In this document: one piece after another, positions 27,070-36,206 of the stretch
How positions within the stretch are numbered: the first letter of the stretch is position 1
Layout: each line of letters starts with the position of its first letter
From: Candidatus Gastranaerophilales bacterium
GTDB taxonomy: Bacteria; Cyanobacteriota; Vampirovibrionia; Gastranaerophilales; Gastranaerophilaceae
Length of the DNA stretch: 64,000 bases
Direction of reading: 5' to 3'
Assembly (NCBI GenBank): GCA_944324255.1
Contig: CALUVM010000002.1
Span: 1-64,000 of the forward strand
Made by a program: the position numbers and the translations under genes
The notes under the pieces: generated by a model
Seen by the model: the letters and a program-made list of their open reading frames with translations, nothing else
The model's database searches: none
What the model was told of the DNA's origin: nothing

Positions 27070-28410
27070 TTATTTCTTCTTTTCAGCCCTTGTTCTAACA
27101 GAAATCCTTATCGGTGTTCCGAAAAATCCGAAAGCCTCTCTTATTTTGTTTTCTATATACCTTTTATAATGGTCTTTTAAAAGGTTTTCATCATTTACAA
27201 AAAGCAGAATTGTCGGAGGCTGTATTGCAGCCTGAGTTGTATACATAATCTTTAACCTTTTGTTTCTGATAGTTTGAGGCGGATTGAGTGCATAAGCTTC
27301 ATTAATAACTTTGTTTAACAATCCTGTAGAAACTCTTTTTGTAGATTCATTATAAACTTCGATAACCTTTGTAAAAATCTGGTTAAGTCTTTGCCCTGTT
27401 TCAGCACTTATATAGATTTTAGGAACATAATCCAGAAACGGGATTTCATTTGCAAGTTTTGCGTCAAATTTGTTTATAGTATTTGATTTTTTGTCCTCAA
27501 TTAAATCCCATTTGTTAATAGCGATAACCATTCCTTTGCCGGCTTCAGTTATAATTGATGCAATTTTTTTATCTTGATCCGAAATTCCGTTGACAGCTTC
27601 CGCCGCATCAATTACCATAAGAGCTACATCACATTCTCTAATTGAGCGGATGGCTCTGTCTACTGCAAATTTTTCCACACCATAGGTTACTTTAGATTTT
27701 TTTCTTATGCCTGCAGTGTCAATAATTACAAACTCTTTATCTTCATACTTTAGTCTTGAATCAATGCTGTCACGGGTTGTGCCGGAAATGTCCGAAACAA
27801 TAACCCTTTTTTCGCCCAGCAGCGAGTTTACTATAGAAGACTTTCCCGCATTCGGGCGTCCTACAATCGCTATTTTAATTGTGCCGTCTTCTTCGTTATT
27901 TTCATCTTCTTCAAAGTCTGAAGTAATTTCTTCTAGCAAATCTCCGACTCCGCCTGAACCATGCAGGGCAGAAATAGCAATAGGCTCGCCTATTGCCAGG
28001 GAATAAAAATCACTCAACATTGTAATCTGTTTCCCTGAATCTACTTTGTTAACCGCAAGGAAAACAGGTTTTCCGGATTGTCTTAAAATATTAGCAATAT
28101 CTTCATCAACAGGAGTTACTCCTTCAATCCCGTCTACAAGAAAAATTATTTTATCGGCTTCTTCACAGGCAATTTTTGCCTGGTCATAGATGGAAACCAT
28201 AATTTCATCTTCATCACCCGGTACAATTCCGCCTGTATCAATAACAGTAAACAACTTGTTCTGCCATTCGACATCAAAATAAATCCTGTCCCTTGTCACC
28301 CCCGGTAAATCATCCACTATAGATTGCCGCCTTCCTACAAGGCGGTTAACAAAAGTTGATTTGCCGACATTTGGACGTCCTACTACTGCTATTACAGGTT
28401 TTCTTTTCAT
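27070..28410 (-). CDS. der: Ribosome biogenesis GTPase Der (EngA)
   Basis: The 446-residue protein has two tandem GTPase domains, with P-loops GRPNVGKST near residue 11 and GRPNAGKSS near 185, DTGG/DTAG G3 motifs and NKVD/NKWD G4 motifs, then a C-terminal KH-like domain. Der is essential for 50S subunit maturation. TAGAAT (28423-28418), with an extended TG, lies 7 nt before the ATG and there is no Shine-Dalgarno, again suggesting a leaderless mRNA. Confidence 0.96.
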   Translation of the reverse strand: MKRKPVIAVVGRPNVGKSTFVNRLVGRRQSIVDDLPGVTRDRIYFDVEWQNKLFTVIDTGGIVPGDEDEIMVSIYDQAKIACEEADKIIFLVDGIEGVTPVDEDIANILRQSGKPVFLAVNKVDSGKQITMLSDFYSLAIGEPIAISALHGSGGVGDLLEEITSDFEEDENNEEDGTIKIAIVGRPNAGKSSIVNSLLGEKRVIVSDISGTTRDSIDSRLKYEDKEFVIIDTAGIRKKSKVTYGVEKFAVDRAIRSIRECDVALMVIDAAEAVNGISDQDKKIASIITEAGKGMVIAINKWDLIEDKKSNTINKFDAKLANEIPFLDYVPKIYISAETGQRLNQIFTKVIEVYNESTKRVSTGLLNKVINEAYALNPPQTIRNKRLKIMYTTQAAIQPPTILLFVNDENLLKDHYKRYIENKIREAFGFFGTPIRISVRTRAEKKK

Positions 28411-28417
28411 AAATGTA

Positions 28418-28423
28418 ATTCTA
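28418..28423 (-). promoter_or_regulatory. der -10 box, leaderless type
   Basis: On the minus strand TGATAGAAT forms an extended -10 ending 7 nt before the ATG at 28410. A TTTACT -35 candidate lies 18 nt upstream. Confidence 0.45.
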
Positions 28424-28454
28424 TCATAATCCTAAATTAAAAGTAAACTGCAGC

Positions 28455-28558
28455 GAGAAGGGGTAAATAAGGGGGGGAATGAATGAAAAGGGGGGATAAA
28501 TAGGGAGAAAATAGGAAAGAATGAAAATAATAGGGTGGAACGGGAGGAGAGAATGTAA
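28455..28558 (+). other. Purine-rich tract with G-runs
   Basis: About 100 nt of almost uninterrupted A/G on the plus strand, with G-runs of 4, 7, 6 and 3, between the divergent der and symporter genes. It has no ORF, is not tandemly repeated, and could form a G-quadruplex or an unusual duplex. A TATAAT at 28653-28658 probably belongs to the symporter promoter. Confidence 0.5.
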
Positions 28559-28678
28559 TTAGGTTAGCCGGTAAAATTGCAGGGTATAATTATAAGAGAA
28601 AGCAGTTGGAGTATTGAAAAACCTATATCTGTTGTCTTAAGTTTTTTTAGTGTATAATTGACTCTTGTAAGGGGCTGA

Positions 28679-30019
28679 TTGTTCCGTTTTGTACAAAAAG
28701 GAAAAATATTGAAACACTCACGATTAACAATAGCAATATTCATATCGCTTGCGCTGGGAATTCTTGTCGGTTGGCTGTTCCCATCTTTTGCCGTAAGAAC
28801 TCATGTCCTTGCGGAAGTATTTTTGCGAATGGTTAAAATGATTATTGCTCCCCTTTTATTTGCGACACTGGTTGTCGGAATGGCTGGGCATGGCGATGTT
28901 AAAAATCTCGGCAGGCTAGGTATAAAAACAGTTGCGTATTTTGAAGTTGTAACAACTTTTGCTCTTATAATCGGTCTTGGTTTTGCAAACCTCTTTAAGC
29001 CGGGAGAAGGAATGGTGAGTATTGCTTCTCAGCATATAGGGCTTGGCGAAATTACAAGAATGGCATCTTCTACCCATCACAATTCTTTTGGAGAAATGTT
29101 TCTGGGTCTGTTTCCGACAAGTATTTTTCAGGCAATGTCTGACGGGAACCTGCTTCAGATAGTTGTATTTTGTATATTTTTCGCTCTTGCAATCTGTGCT
29201 GTCGGGAAAAAAGCTCAGCCTGTTGTTGATATTTTAAATTCTGTTTCAACAATAATGTTTAAGTTTACCGAATATGTAATGGTTTTTGCACCGGTGGGTA
29301 TTTTCGGGGCAATTGCTTATACTGTCGGGTCTAACGGAATTGAGATTTTATTTAATTACGGAAAGATAATAGTTTCTTTATATGTGGCGCTTGCAGTATT
29401 TGTACTTATTGTTTTGTTTATTGTGTGCAAAATTGTGCATATATCATTCAGCAGTTTGATAAAGGCTATTCAAGAACCTGCACTTTTAACATTTACGACT
29501 GCAAGCTCGGAAGCTGCTCTTCCGAAAGCTATGTCTATTATGGAAAAATTCGGCGTACCGAAATCTATTGTAAGTTTTGTAATGCCTACAGGTTATACTT
29601 TTAACCTCGACGGTTCAACTTTGTACCTCGCAATGGCTGTTCTTTTCTCGACTCAGCTGGTCGGAATTCATTTATCTTTAGAACAGCAGCTTGTTATAAT
29701 GTTTGCTCTTATGCTTACATCAAAAGGTGTCGCAGGTGTTCCGAGAGCCTCATTAATCGTTCTTGCAGGAACTCTGACCAGTTTTAATATTCCGATTTTA
29801 GGGGTGGCAATTCTTCTCGGTGTCGACCAGATTCTTGATATGGGAAGAACCACTGTCAATCTTATCGGGAACTGCGTTGCGACAGTTGTTATTGCAAGAT
29901 GGGAAAATGTTTTTGACTATAATAAAATGCACGAATTTATTAAAAACAGAAGTGCTAAAACCAATACTCTGGGCAAAACCGAAAGTAATGTAAGTTTCCA
30001 GAAAGATTTTACTGCATAA
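28679..30019 (+). CDS. Dicarboxylate/amino acid:cation symporter (DAACS family)
   Basis: The 446-residue protein has about eight membrane segments plus the two re-entrant hairpins of glutamate/dicarboxylate transporters. Signatures are FTTASSEAALPKAM (serine-rich HP1), PTGYTFNLDGSTLYLAMAVLF (the NLDGT-type motif) and ASLIVLAGTL with LDMGRTTVNLIGNCVATVVIARWE. It imports C4-dicarboxylates or acidic amino acids with Na+ or H+. The start is uncertain: TTG at 28679 follows AAGGGG, while TTG at 28709 follows AAGGAA and gives a more typical N-terminus (KHSRLTIAIFISLALGI). The substrate cannot be fixed from sequence. Confidence 0.88.
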   Translation: MFRFVQKGKILKHSRLTIAIFISLALGILVGWLFPSFAVRTHVLAEVFLRMVKMIIAPLLFATLVVGMAGHGDVKNLGRLGIKTVAYFEVVTTFALIIGLGFANLFKPGEGMVSIASQHIGLGEITRMASSTHHNSFGEMFLGLFPTSIFQAMSDGNLLQIVVFCIFFALAICAVGKKAQPVVDILNSVSTIMFKFTEYVMVFAPVGIFGAIAYTVGSNGIEILFNYGKIIVSLYVALAVFVLIVLFIVCKIVHISFSSLIKAIQEPALLTFTTASSEAALPKAMSIMEKFGVPKSIVSFVMPTGYTFNLDGSTLYLAMAVLFSTQLVGIHLSLEQQLVIMFALMLTSKGVAGVPRASLIVLAGTLTSFNIPILGVAILLGVDQILDMGRTTVNLIGNCVATVVIARWENVFDYNKMHEFIKNRSAKTNTLGKTESNVSFQKDFTA

Positions 30020-30054
30020 TTTTTTGATTGAGGATTTAAGAAAGGGTGATAAAG

Positions 30055-32859
30055 ATGGAATATAAAGAAACCTTAAACTTACCGCAAACGACTCTTGAGA
30101 TGAGAGCTAATGCTACTAAAAAAGAGCCGGAAACCCAAAAATTCTGGGATGAGGTAAATGTATACGAGAAAAATTTAGCTCAAAGAGATAAGGTTAATAA
30201 ATTTGTACTCCATGACGGCCCGCCGTACTTGAGTTCAGAGAAAATCCACGTTGGGACAGCTTTAAACAAAATTCTTAAAGATATTTTAATCAGGTATAAA
30301 TCTATGAGAGGCTTTTATGCTCCTTATGTTCCGGGCTATGACGGACACGGACTCCCGATTGAAAATGCGGTGGTAAAAAATATAAAAGGCGGAAGGGCAG
30401 CCCTTACTCCGGCTGAACTTAGAGCAAAATGCAGAGAGTTTGCTCATAAAAATCTTAAAGGTCAGGAAGCGGAATTTAAGCGACTCGGTGTCTGGGGAGA
30501 TTGGGAACATCCTTATTTAACCATTAATCCTGAATTTGAAGCAGAACAAGTCAGAGTTTTCGGAGAAATGTACAAAAAAGGGTATGTAGAAAAAGGTTTA
30601 AAACCTGTTTACTGGTGTGCTTCCTGCGAAACAGCTTTAGCAGAAGCAGAGGTTGAATATGCTGACCATACTTCAACTTCTATTTATGTAAGATTCAAAT
30701 TCACACCGGAATCGGTTGAAAAGATTAACAAGCTGGTTGATACAAAAGGAAAAGATGTTTATGCGGTCATCTGGACGACTACTCCTTGGACAATTCCTTC
30801 AAATATGGCAATCAGTATGCACCCTAAATTTGAATATACATTCTTCACATACGGGGATGATGTTTATGTAGCAGCTCAAGGACTTTTAGGAAGCTTCCTT
30901 GAAGGTGTCGGCTGGGAAGAAAAAGATATTAATGTCATAGGTTCTTGTACCGGTAATGATTTAGAACTTTTGGAAACAAAACATCCTTTATATGACAGAA
31001 AATCCCCTATTATTTTGGGCGAACACGTTACTCTTGATGCAGGTACCGGTTCTGTCCATACAGCTCCGGGACATGGTCTTGAGGACTATGAAGTCGGGTG
31101 CAGATATAATATTGAAGTATTTTCACCTCTGGACAGCAAAGGCGTTTGGACAGAAATTGTCAATGATAAAGATTTAGAAGGCGTTCCATATTATAAAGGA
31201 AATAAAATTGTTATAGATAAGCTTGAAGCTTGCGGAGCTTTGCTTGCGGCTTCTGAAATTAACCACTCTTACCCGCACTGCTGGAGATGTAAAAATCCTG
31301 TAATCTACAGAGCTACTCCGCAATGGTTTGTTAAAGTAGACAGATTCCGTGATGAAACACTTGAGGCAATTAAAGGGGTAAAATGGATACCTGCAAGCGG
31401 CGAAGCCAGAATCTCTAACATGGTTGCAGGACGTACAGACTGGTGTATTTCCCGTCAAAGAGCATGGGGGGTTCCGATACCGGTATTCTATTGCGAAGAC
31501 TGCGGAGAAACTATAGTTACGGATGAAACGATAGAAAATGTTGCAAAAATATTTGAAAAAGAAAGTTCTGATGCCTGGGTAAAACACACACCGGAAGAGC
31601 TTTTACCGGCTGGCTTTGTATGCCCTAAATGCGGCGGAAAACATATTAGAAAAGAACAGGACATTATGGATGTCTGGTTTGATTCAGGAATTACCTGGAG
31701 AGCTGTTGTAGAAAAACGCTCGGAAGAGCTTGGACATACTCCGGTTGATATGTATCTGGAAGGCTCTGACCAGCATAGAGGCTGGTTCCAGTCATCTCTT
31801 CTAACTTCAATCGCTACTCAGGGTAAAGCACCTTATAAAACAGTTTTAACCCACGGTTTTGTATTTGGAGAAGACGGCAGAAAAATGTCAAAATCTCTGG
31901 GCAACTATATAAGACCGGATGACATTATTAAAAATTACGGTGCCGATATTTTAAGACTCTGGGCAGCTTCCGTGGATTACAGAAACGATACCAAAATTGG
32001 TGACAATATTATTAAACAGCTTGCGGAAATCTTTAAGAAAACAAGAAATACAGCAAGATTCCTGCTTGGTAATATATTTGATTTTGACCCTGCTGTTGAT
32101 TATGTAAAATATGATGATTTAAAACCGATTGATAAGTTTGCGCTTCACAAATTGAATAAACTTGTGGAAGAAGTAACAGTTGCATTTGAAAACTATGAGT
32201 TTTATAAATACTTCCAGTGTTTGCAAAACTTTGCGGCGGTTGACTTAAGCTCGTTCTATCTTGATATTGTAAAAGACAGACTCTATACGGCAGGAAAAAA
32301 ATCTTTATCAAGAAGAGCATGCCAGACCGTTCTTTATGAAACCCTGCAAGCTCTTGTAAGAGTTCTCACTCCTGTAATGCCGCATCAGGCAGAAGATATC
32401 TGGCAGAATACTCCTGAATGTCAGAGAGACGGGTTGGAAAGCATTCTGCTGGCAAATTGGGCAGAAGCAAATAAAGAATGGGAAAATCCTGAACTTGAAA
32501 AAGATTTTGAAAAAATCTTAAAGACAAGAGAAGTAGTAACAAGAGCTATTGAACCTTTAAGAGCAGATAAAAAGGTAGGAAGTTCGCTTGAAGTTGCAGT
32601 ATTTGTTAAATCAGATGATGCTGAAATATTGAAACAGAACGAAAAAGACCTTGCGGATATCTTTATTACATCTCAAGCTTACGTAACTGACAAAGCTCCT
32701 GACGGTGTTCTGAATGAATACACTGAAGATGGAATCACTGTCTGGGTAGCAAAAGCGGAAGGCGAAAAATGCGAACGCTGCTGGAAATATCGTAAACTCG
32801 GGGAACATACAGGATACGAAACAATTTGTTCGGATTGTTATGAAGCAGTTGTTCAATAG
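30055..32859 (+). CDS. ileS: Isoleucyl-tRNA synthetase
   Basis: The product is 934 residues from the ATG at 30055, preferred to the in-frame GTG at 30046 that lies on the AAAGGG site. It has the HIGH region PYLSSEKIHVGTALNKILKD, the editing domain with TTTPWTIPSN, GRKMSKSLGN as KMSKS, and a C-terminal zinc finger CERCWKYRKLGEHTGYETICSDC. This is the bacterial IleRS form. No T-box leader is present; only about 35 nt separate it from the symporter gene, so the two may be co-transcribed. Confidence 0.97.
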   Translation: MEYKETLNLPQTTLEMRANATKKEPETQKFWDEVNVYEKNLAQRDKVNKFVLHDGPPYLSSEKIHVGTALNKILKDILIRYKSMRGFYAPYVPGYDGHGLPIENAVVKNIKGGRAALTPAELRAKCREFAHKNLKGQEAEFKRLGVWGDWEHPYLTINPEFEAEQVRVFGEMYKKGYVEKGLKPVYWCASCETALAEAEVEYADHTSTSIYVRFKFTPESVEKINKLVDTKGKDVYAVIWTTTPWTIPSNMAISMHPKFEYTFFTYGDDVYVAAQGLLGSFLEGVGWEEKDINVIGSCTGNDLELLETKHPLYDRKSPIILGEHVTLDAGTGSVHTAPGHGLEDYEVGCRYNIEVFSPLDSKGVWTEIVNDKDLEGVPYYKGNKIVIDKLEACGALLAASEINHSYPHCWRCKNPVIYRATPQWFVKVDRFRDETLEAIKGVKWIPASGEARISNMVAGRTDWCISRQRAWGVPIPVFYCEDCGETIVTDETIENVAKIFEKESSDAWVKHTPEELLPAGFVCPKCGGKHIRKEQDIMDVWFDSGITWRAVVEKRSEELGHTPVDMYLEGSDQHRGWFQSSLLTSIATQGKAPYKTVLTHGFVFGEDGRKMSKSLGNYIRPDDIIKNYGADILRLWAASVDYRNDTKIGDNIIKQLAEIFKKTRNTARFLLGNIFDFDPAVDYVKYDDLKPIDKFALHKLNKLVEEVTVAFENYEFYKYFQCLQNFAAVDLSSFYLDIVKDRLYTAGKKSLSRRACQTVLYETLQALVRVLTPVMPHQAEDIWQNTPECQRDGLESILLANWAEANKEWENPELEKDFEKILKTREVVTRAIEPLRADKKVGSSLEVAVFVKSDDAEILKQNEKDLADIFITSQAYVTDKAPDGVLNEYTEDGITVWVAKAEGEKCERCWKYRKLGEHTGYETICSDCYEAVVQ

Positions 32860-32880
32860 CAGAAGTTGTTAAATTATAGT

Positions 32881-32905
32881 ACGGGGAAAGCTTTAGCATT
32901 CCCCG
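32881..32905 (+). terminator. Terminator after ileS
   Basis: CGGGGAA (32882-32888) pairs with TTCCCCG (32899-32905), extended by an inner AGC/GC pairing, and is followed by a T-rich stretch. Confidence 0.65.
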
Positions 32906-33035
32906 CACTTAGTTTTATTTAAGAATGGAAATTAATCCTGCTATCTATATACCGGAAGCGGCAGATAAATATAATTTATCTGTTATGAGTCGGTGAAGGA
33001 TATAATCTATTTGTTTATCCCTTCACTTTACCCCT

Positions 33036-33683
33036 TTAACCTCTGATTCTGGTATTTGAGTTAAAAACCTGATTTTCGGCATCTTTGCCTTTGAAAAATG
33101 TAATTGTTTGTTCGAGTTCAGGGTTCGGATTGAGTTTGTATGCGGCTTCAAAATATACAAGAGCGGCTCTTGTATCACCAAATTTTGCGTTAATATCGCC
33201 CATCCTGCACAGGGTTTCATAATGCACCATATACCCTCTTTCATAGGCTTTTTTATAGTATTTCAGGGCTTTTCTAAACTCGCAGCGTTTATAGTAGTAT
33301 TCTCCGAAATAAAAATACGGTTCAGGGTTGGTTGAATTTATACTTATTGCTCTGGATAAATTTTCTTTTGCGTATTTATCCTGATTAATTCTGTCATACA
33401 ATGCTCCGAGTTTTACGCAGTATGATTCATTTTTAGGGTCGATATTCTGCAAGGTGCGGTACATATTAAGGGCTTTTGTCATCTCGTCCGTGATTTTATC
33501 TGAATTGCTTTGCATTGCAAGAAAATAATATGACCTTGCATTAAGCTCCAGCTCGGCTTCCGATATTTGAGAATAATCAATCGGCGGTACGTAATCGACT
33601 TTTCCCTTAACCGCACTCCAGGCAGGAAGGTTTATAAAAATTGCTAAAATTGTAATTATTAAAATTATAGAAGGTTGTCGCAT
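33036..33683 (-). CDS. Exported TPR-repeat protein
   Basis: The 215-residue protein has an N-terminal signal peptide or anchor (MRQPSIILIITILAIFINL, then PAWSA). Several tetratricopeptide repeats follow from about residue 45, for example YFYFGEYYYKRCEFRKALKYY and GDTRAALVYFEAAYKLNP. It is probably periplasmic or inner-membrane anchored and binds unknown partners. TATGAT (33695-33690) lies 6 nt before the ATG with no ribosome binding site. It is divergent from the complex I operon but there is no evidence of a functional link. Confidence 0.8.
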   Translation of the reverse strand: MRQPSIILIITILAIFINLPAWSAVKGKVDYVPPIDYSQISEAELELNARSYYFLAMQSNSDKITDEMTKALNMYRTLQNIDPKNESYCVKLGALYDRINQDKYAKENLSRAISINSTNPEPYFYFGEYYYKRCEFRKALKYYKKAYERGYMVHYETLCRMGDINAKFGDTRAALVYFEAAYKLNPNPELEQTITFFKGKDAENQVFNSNTRIRG

Positions 33684-33689
33684 AAATTC

Positions 33690-33695
33690 ATCATA
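33690..33695 (-). promoter_or_regulatory. -10 box of the exported TPR gene, leaderless type
   Basis: TATGAT on the minus strand ends 6 nt before the ATG at 33683; the -35 region is weak. Confidence 0.4.
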
Positions 33696-33701
33696 ATGTT
33701 G

Positions 33702-33707
33702 TATAAT
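33702..33707 (+). promoter_or_regulatory. Candidate -10 box of the nuo operon
   Basis: A consensus TATAAT lies about 55 nt before the nuoA start. It would give a conventional leader ending in AGGAGA before the TTG start. The -35 region is weak. Confidence 0.4.
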
Positions 33708-33762
33708 AATTCTATTGTAACAGAAAATTTTTTAGTAGAGAATATATCTTAGGAGAAACTTT

Positions 33763-34116
33763 TTGAAAGAACTGATTTGTATTTCTGTATTTATAGTTAT
33801 TTCAACGCTTTTAGCCATAGCGATGATTGCTGCCGGTTTCATATGTGAATACCGGAAAAAATCCGATACAAAGACAACTACTTATGAGTGCGGTTTAGAG
33901 CCGTTTAACGATGCAAGAATAAAGTTTGATGTTAAATATTTTAACTATGCAATTTTATTTTTAATTTTTGATATTGAAACTATTTTTCTTTATCCGTTTG
34001 CGGTTTGTATGGATTCATTAGGCTTATTTGCGGTAATTGAGGCATTTATATTTGCAGGTCTGCTTCTTATAGGTTTATTTTTTGTAATAAAAAAGAAAAT
34101 GTTGAGGTGGATTTAG
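33763..34116 (+). CDS. nuoA: NADH-quinone oxidoreductase subunit A
   Basis: The 117-residue membrane protein has three transmembrane segments and the NuoA signature [22 protein letters not shown], then [21 protein letters not shown]. It sits at the junction of the membrane arm and quinone site of complex I. Translation starts at TTG, supported by AGGAGA 9 nt upstream. It is the first gene of nuoABCDHIJKLMN. Confidence 0.95.
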   Translation: MKELICISVFIVISTLLAIAMIAAGFICEYRKKSDTKTTTYECGLEPFNDARIKFDVKYFNYAILFLIFDIETIFLYPFAVCMDSLGLFAVIEAFIFAGLLLIGLFFVIKKKMLRWI

Positions 34117-34117
34117 G

Positions 34118-34666
34118 ATGAATATAATTGTTACTTCAATTGATTATATTCTAAACTGGAGTCGTGCAAATTCCTTGTGGCCTTTGACTTTTGCGACATC
34201 ATGCTGCGGAATAGAGATGATGCAGACGGTTGCTTCTAATAACGATATTGCAAGGTTTGGTTCGGAAGTCTTTCGAGGTTCTCCAAGGCAGGCGGATTTA
34301 TTAATTTGTGCCGGAACTATTACCCACAAGATGGCGCCGGCGCTTTTGAGGTTGTACGAGCAGATGCCCGAGCCTAAATACGTTATCGCAATGGGAGCAT
34401 GCACCTGCGGCGGAGGAATGTTTGCACAAACCTCGTATTCAGTGATAAAAGGGATTGATAAAATTATTCCGGTTGATATTTATCTTCCTATGTGTCCGCC
34501 GAAACCGGAGTCTTTATTGGATGCGATAAGAAAATTACAAAGCAATATAAAAAAAGAATCTATTCTTGAAAGAAAAAGTTTTACAAACAAACACTCATCT
34601 CCTCTTAGCGAATCCTGCGGTTTGTTAACGGATGAATTTAATGTAACAAAATTAGGAGTTTTGTAA
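34118..34666 (+). CDS. nuoB: NADH-quinone oxidoreductase subunit B
   Basis: The 182-residue protein carries the N2 4Fe-4S ligands: the tandem cysteines of TSCCGIEMM, the cysteine of the GACTCGGG region and [11 protein letters not shown]2 hands electrons to quinone. The protein is close to the usual length, with a short variable C-terminal tail. It starts 1 nt after nuoA. The CC pair and the matching NuoD argue for a respiratory complex rather than a group 4 hydrogenase small subunit. Confidence 0.95.
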   Translation: MNIIVTSIDYILNWSRANSLWPLTFATSCCGIEMMQTVASNNDIARFGSEVFRGSPRQADLLICAGTITHKMAPALLRLYEQMPEPKYVIAMGACTCGGGMFAQTSYSVIKGIDKIIPVDIYLPMCPPKPESLLDAIRKLQSNIKKESILERKSFTNKHSSPLSESCGLLTDEFNVTKLGVL

Positions 34667-34704
34667 AACTAAAAGTATTATTAATATATGAAAGCAGGTA
34701 GAAA

Positions 34705-35127
34705 ATGAACTGGGCAGAGTTCCAAAATATATTCAGTGATTGCAGATTATACGGGGATAAAATTGTTATTAATTCTAATCTCTTAAAAACGGTAGACTTT
34801 ATTAAAACAAACTACCACTTTGATATGCTGAAAGAAATTATAGCTACTGATAACGGGGATGGCTCTTTTGAATTGATTTACAGGCTTTTTTCTCCCGATG
34901 ATGAAGAGGACTTGCTTCTGTCCATAAATGTAAAAGACGAAACGGAGAGTGTTTCATCTGTTTTTGAATCTGCAGTTGCGGACGAAAAAGAAATTTATGA
35001 TTTGTTTGGCATAAAATTTATAGGAAATACGGAATTAAAAAGACTTTATATGCCCGAAGGCTGGGTCGGACATCCTCTAAGAAAGGATTATCAGGAGAAT
35101 GATGAGAGGTTAAAGTGGAATGAATAA
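34705..35127 (+). CDS. nuoC: NADH-quinone oxidoreductase subunit C
   Basis: The 140-residue protein has the 30-kDa subunit signature EIYDLFGIKFIGNTELKRLYMPEGWVGHPLRKDY at its C-terminus. It is part of the peripheral arm. Its last 8 nt overlap nuoD. NuoC and NuoD are separate here, unlike the NuoCD fusion of enterobacteria. A weakly conserved N-terminal half is normal for the family. Confidence 0.92.
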   Translation: MNWAEFQNIFSDCRLYGDKIVINSNLLKTVDFIKTNYHFDMLKEIIATDNGDGSFELIYRLFSPDDEEDLLLSINVKDETESVSSVFESAVADEKEIYDLFGIKFIGNTELKRLYMPEGWVGHPLRKDYQENDERLKWNE

Positions 35128-36205
35128 ACTCAAACTTAATTTAGGTCCTCAGCATCCTTCGACACACGGGGTTTTGAGGCTTATACTTGAGCTTGAGGGG
35201 GAGAAGATTCTCTCCTGTGAACCTGATATCGGCTATCTTCATCGGGGAATGGAAAAGATGGCGGAAAAACTTTCTTATATTCAGTATTTACCTCTTGTTG
35301 ACAGAATAGATTATCTTGCCGGATTCTTTTATTCGGAGCTTTTATGCAGAACTGTAGAGAAGGCTCTTAATATTGAACTTTCAAAAAGGGTAAAAGCAAT
35401 AAGACTTATCCTGCTTGAGCTTAACCGTATGGCATCTCACCTTCTCTGGATTGGAGCCTTTCTTATGGATTTGGGTGCTGTTTCTCCTTTCTTCTATGCT
35501 TTTAGAGAAAGAGAGCTTATTTTGCAGTATTTTGAAAAGGTTTCCGGACAGAGAATGATGAATAATTACTTTGTATTCGGCGGGGTTAGAAGAGATATCG
35601 AGTTTTTAGAGGATATTGAAGAGATTTTAAAAATCCTGCCTGAAAAAGTTAATGATTACGAAAAACTTATAACTGAAAACCCGATATTTATACAAAGAAC
35701 AAAGAATAAAGGAATTTTAGATAAAAATACGGCATTCAATTTCGGAATAACGGGGGTAAATTTGAGGGCAAGCGGAGTTGAGCTTGATTTCAGATCGGGG
35801 GATTATTTGTATGAAGGTATTGAATTTAAGCCGGTTGTTCTTGACGGGTGTGATTCTTATACAAGATACAGGGCAAGGGTTCAGGAAATAAGAGAGAGTA
35901 TAAAAATCATATCTCAGGCGCTTGAAATACTAAAATCAGAGAAGGATTTGAACCAGAATCTTCTTAATCCTTTTACACTCTCTCTTCCGGAGGGTGAATA
36001 TATACAGGAAATAGAAGCTCCGAGAGGGTTAGCTTCAGTTTATATAAAATCAACAGGAGAAAAAACTCCATACAGGTTCAAATGGAGAACGGGTTCTTAT
36101 TATTCGGTCAATCTTTTAAGGAAGCTGTTAAAAGGAGCTTATTTAAACGATGCAATTGCGATAAGCGGGTCTTTGGATATAATTTTACCGGAGGTAGATA
36201 AGTAA
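35120..36205 (+). CDS. nuoD: NADH-quinone oxidoreductase subunit D
   Basis: The 361-residue 49-kDa subunit has GPQHPSTHGVLRL (quinone-site histidine), GYLHRGMEKMAE, and DRIDYLAGFFYSE with the quinone-site tyrosine. The cysteine pairs that bind nickel in hydrogenases are absent, which supports a quinone-reducing enzyme. It ends SGSLDIILPEVDK, short of the usual DxxMGEVDR-type end but comparable. It overlaps nuoC by 8 nt and is followed closely by nuoH. Confidence 0.93.
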   Translation: MNKLKLNLGPQHPSTHGVLRLILELEGEKILSCEPDIGYLHRGMEKMAEKLSYIQYLPLVDRIDYLAGFFYSELLCRTVEKALNIELSKRVKAIRLILLELNRMASHLLWIGAFLMDLGAVSPFFYAFRERELILQYFEKVSGQRMMNNYFVFGGVRRDIEFLEDIEEILKILPEKVNDYEKLITENPIFIQRTKNKGILDKNTAFNFGITGVNLRASGVELDFRSGDYLYEGIEFKPVVLDGCDSYTRYRARVQEIRESIKIISQALEILKSEKDLNQNLLNPFTLSLPEGEYIQEIEAPRGLASVYIKSTGEKTPYRFKWRTGSYYSVNLLRKLLKGAYLNDAIAISGSLDIILPEVDK

Positions 36206-36206
36206 A

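Noticed and set aside
24422-30054. T-box leaders before trpS or ileS
   Set aside because: The space upstream of both genes is too short (about 25-35 nt) and has no specifier-loop or antiterminator structure.
34118-36205. Group 4 [NiFe] hydrogenase instead of complex I
   Set aside because: NuoD lacks the nickel-binding cysteine pairs, and the full nuoAHJKLMN set with quinone-site residues is present.
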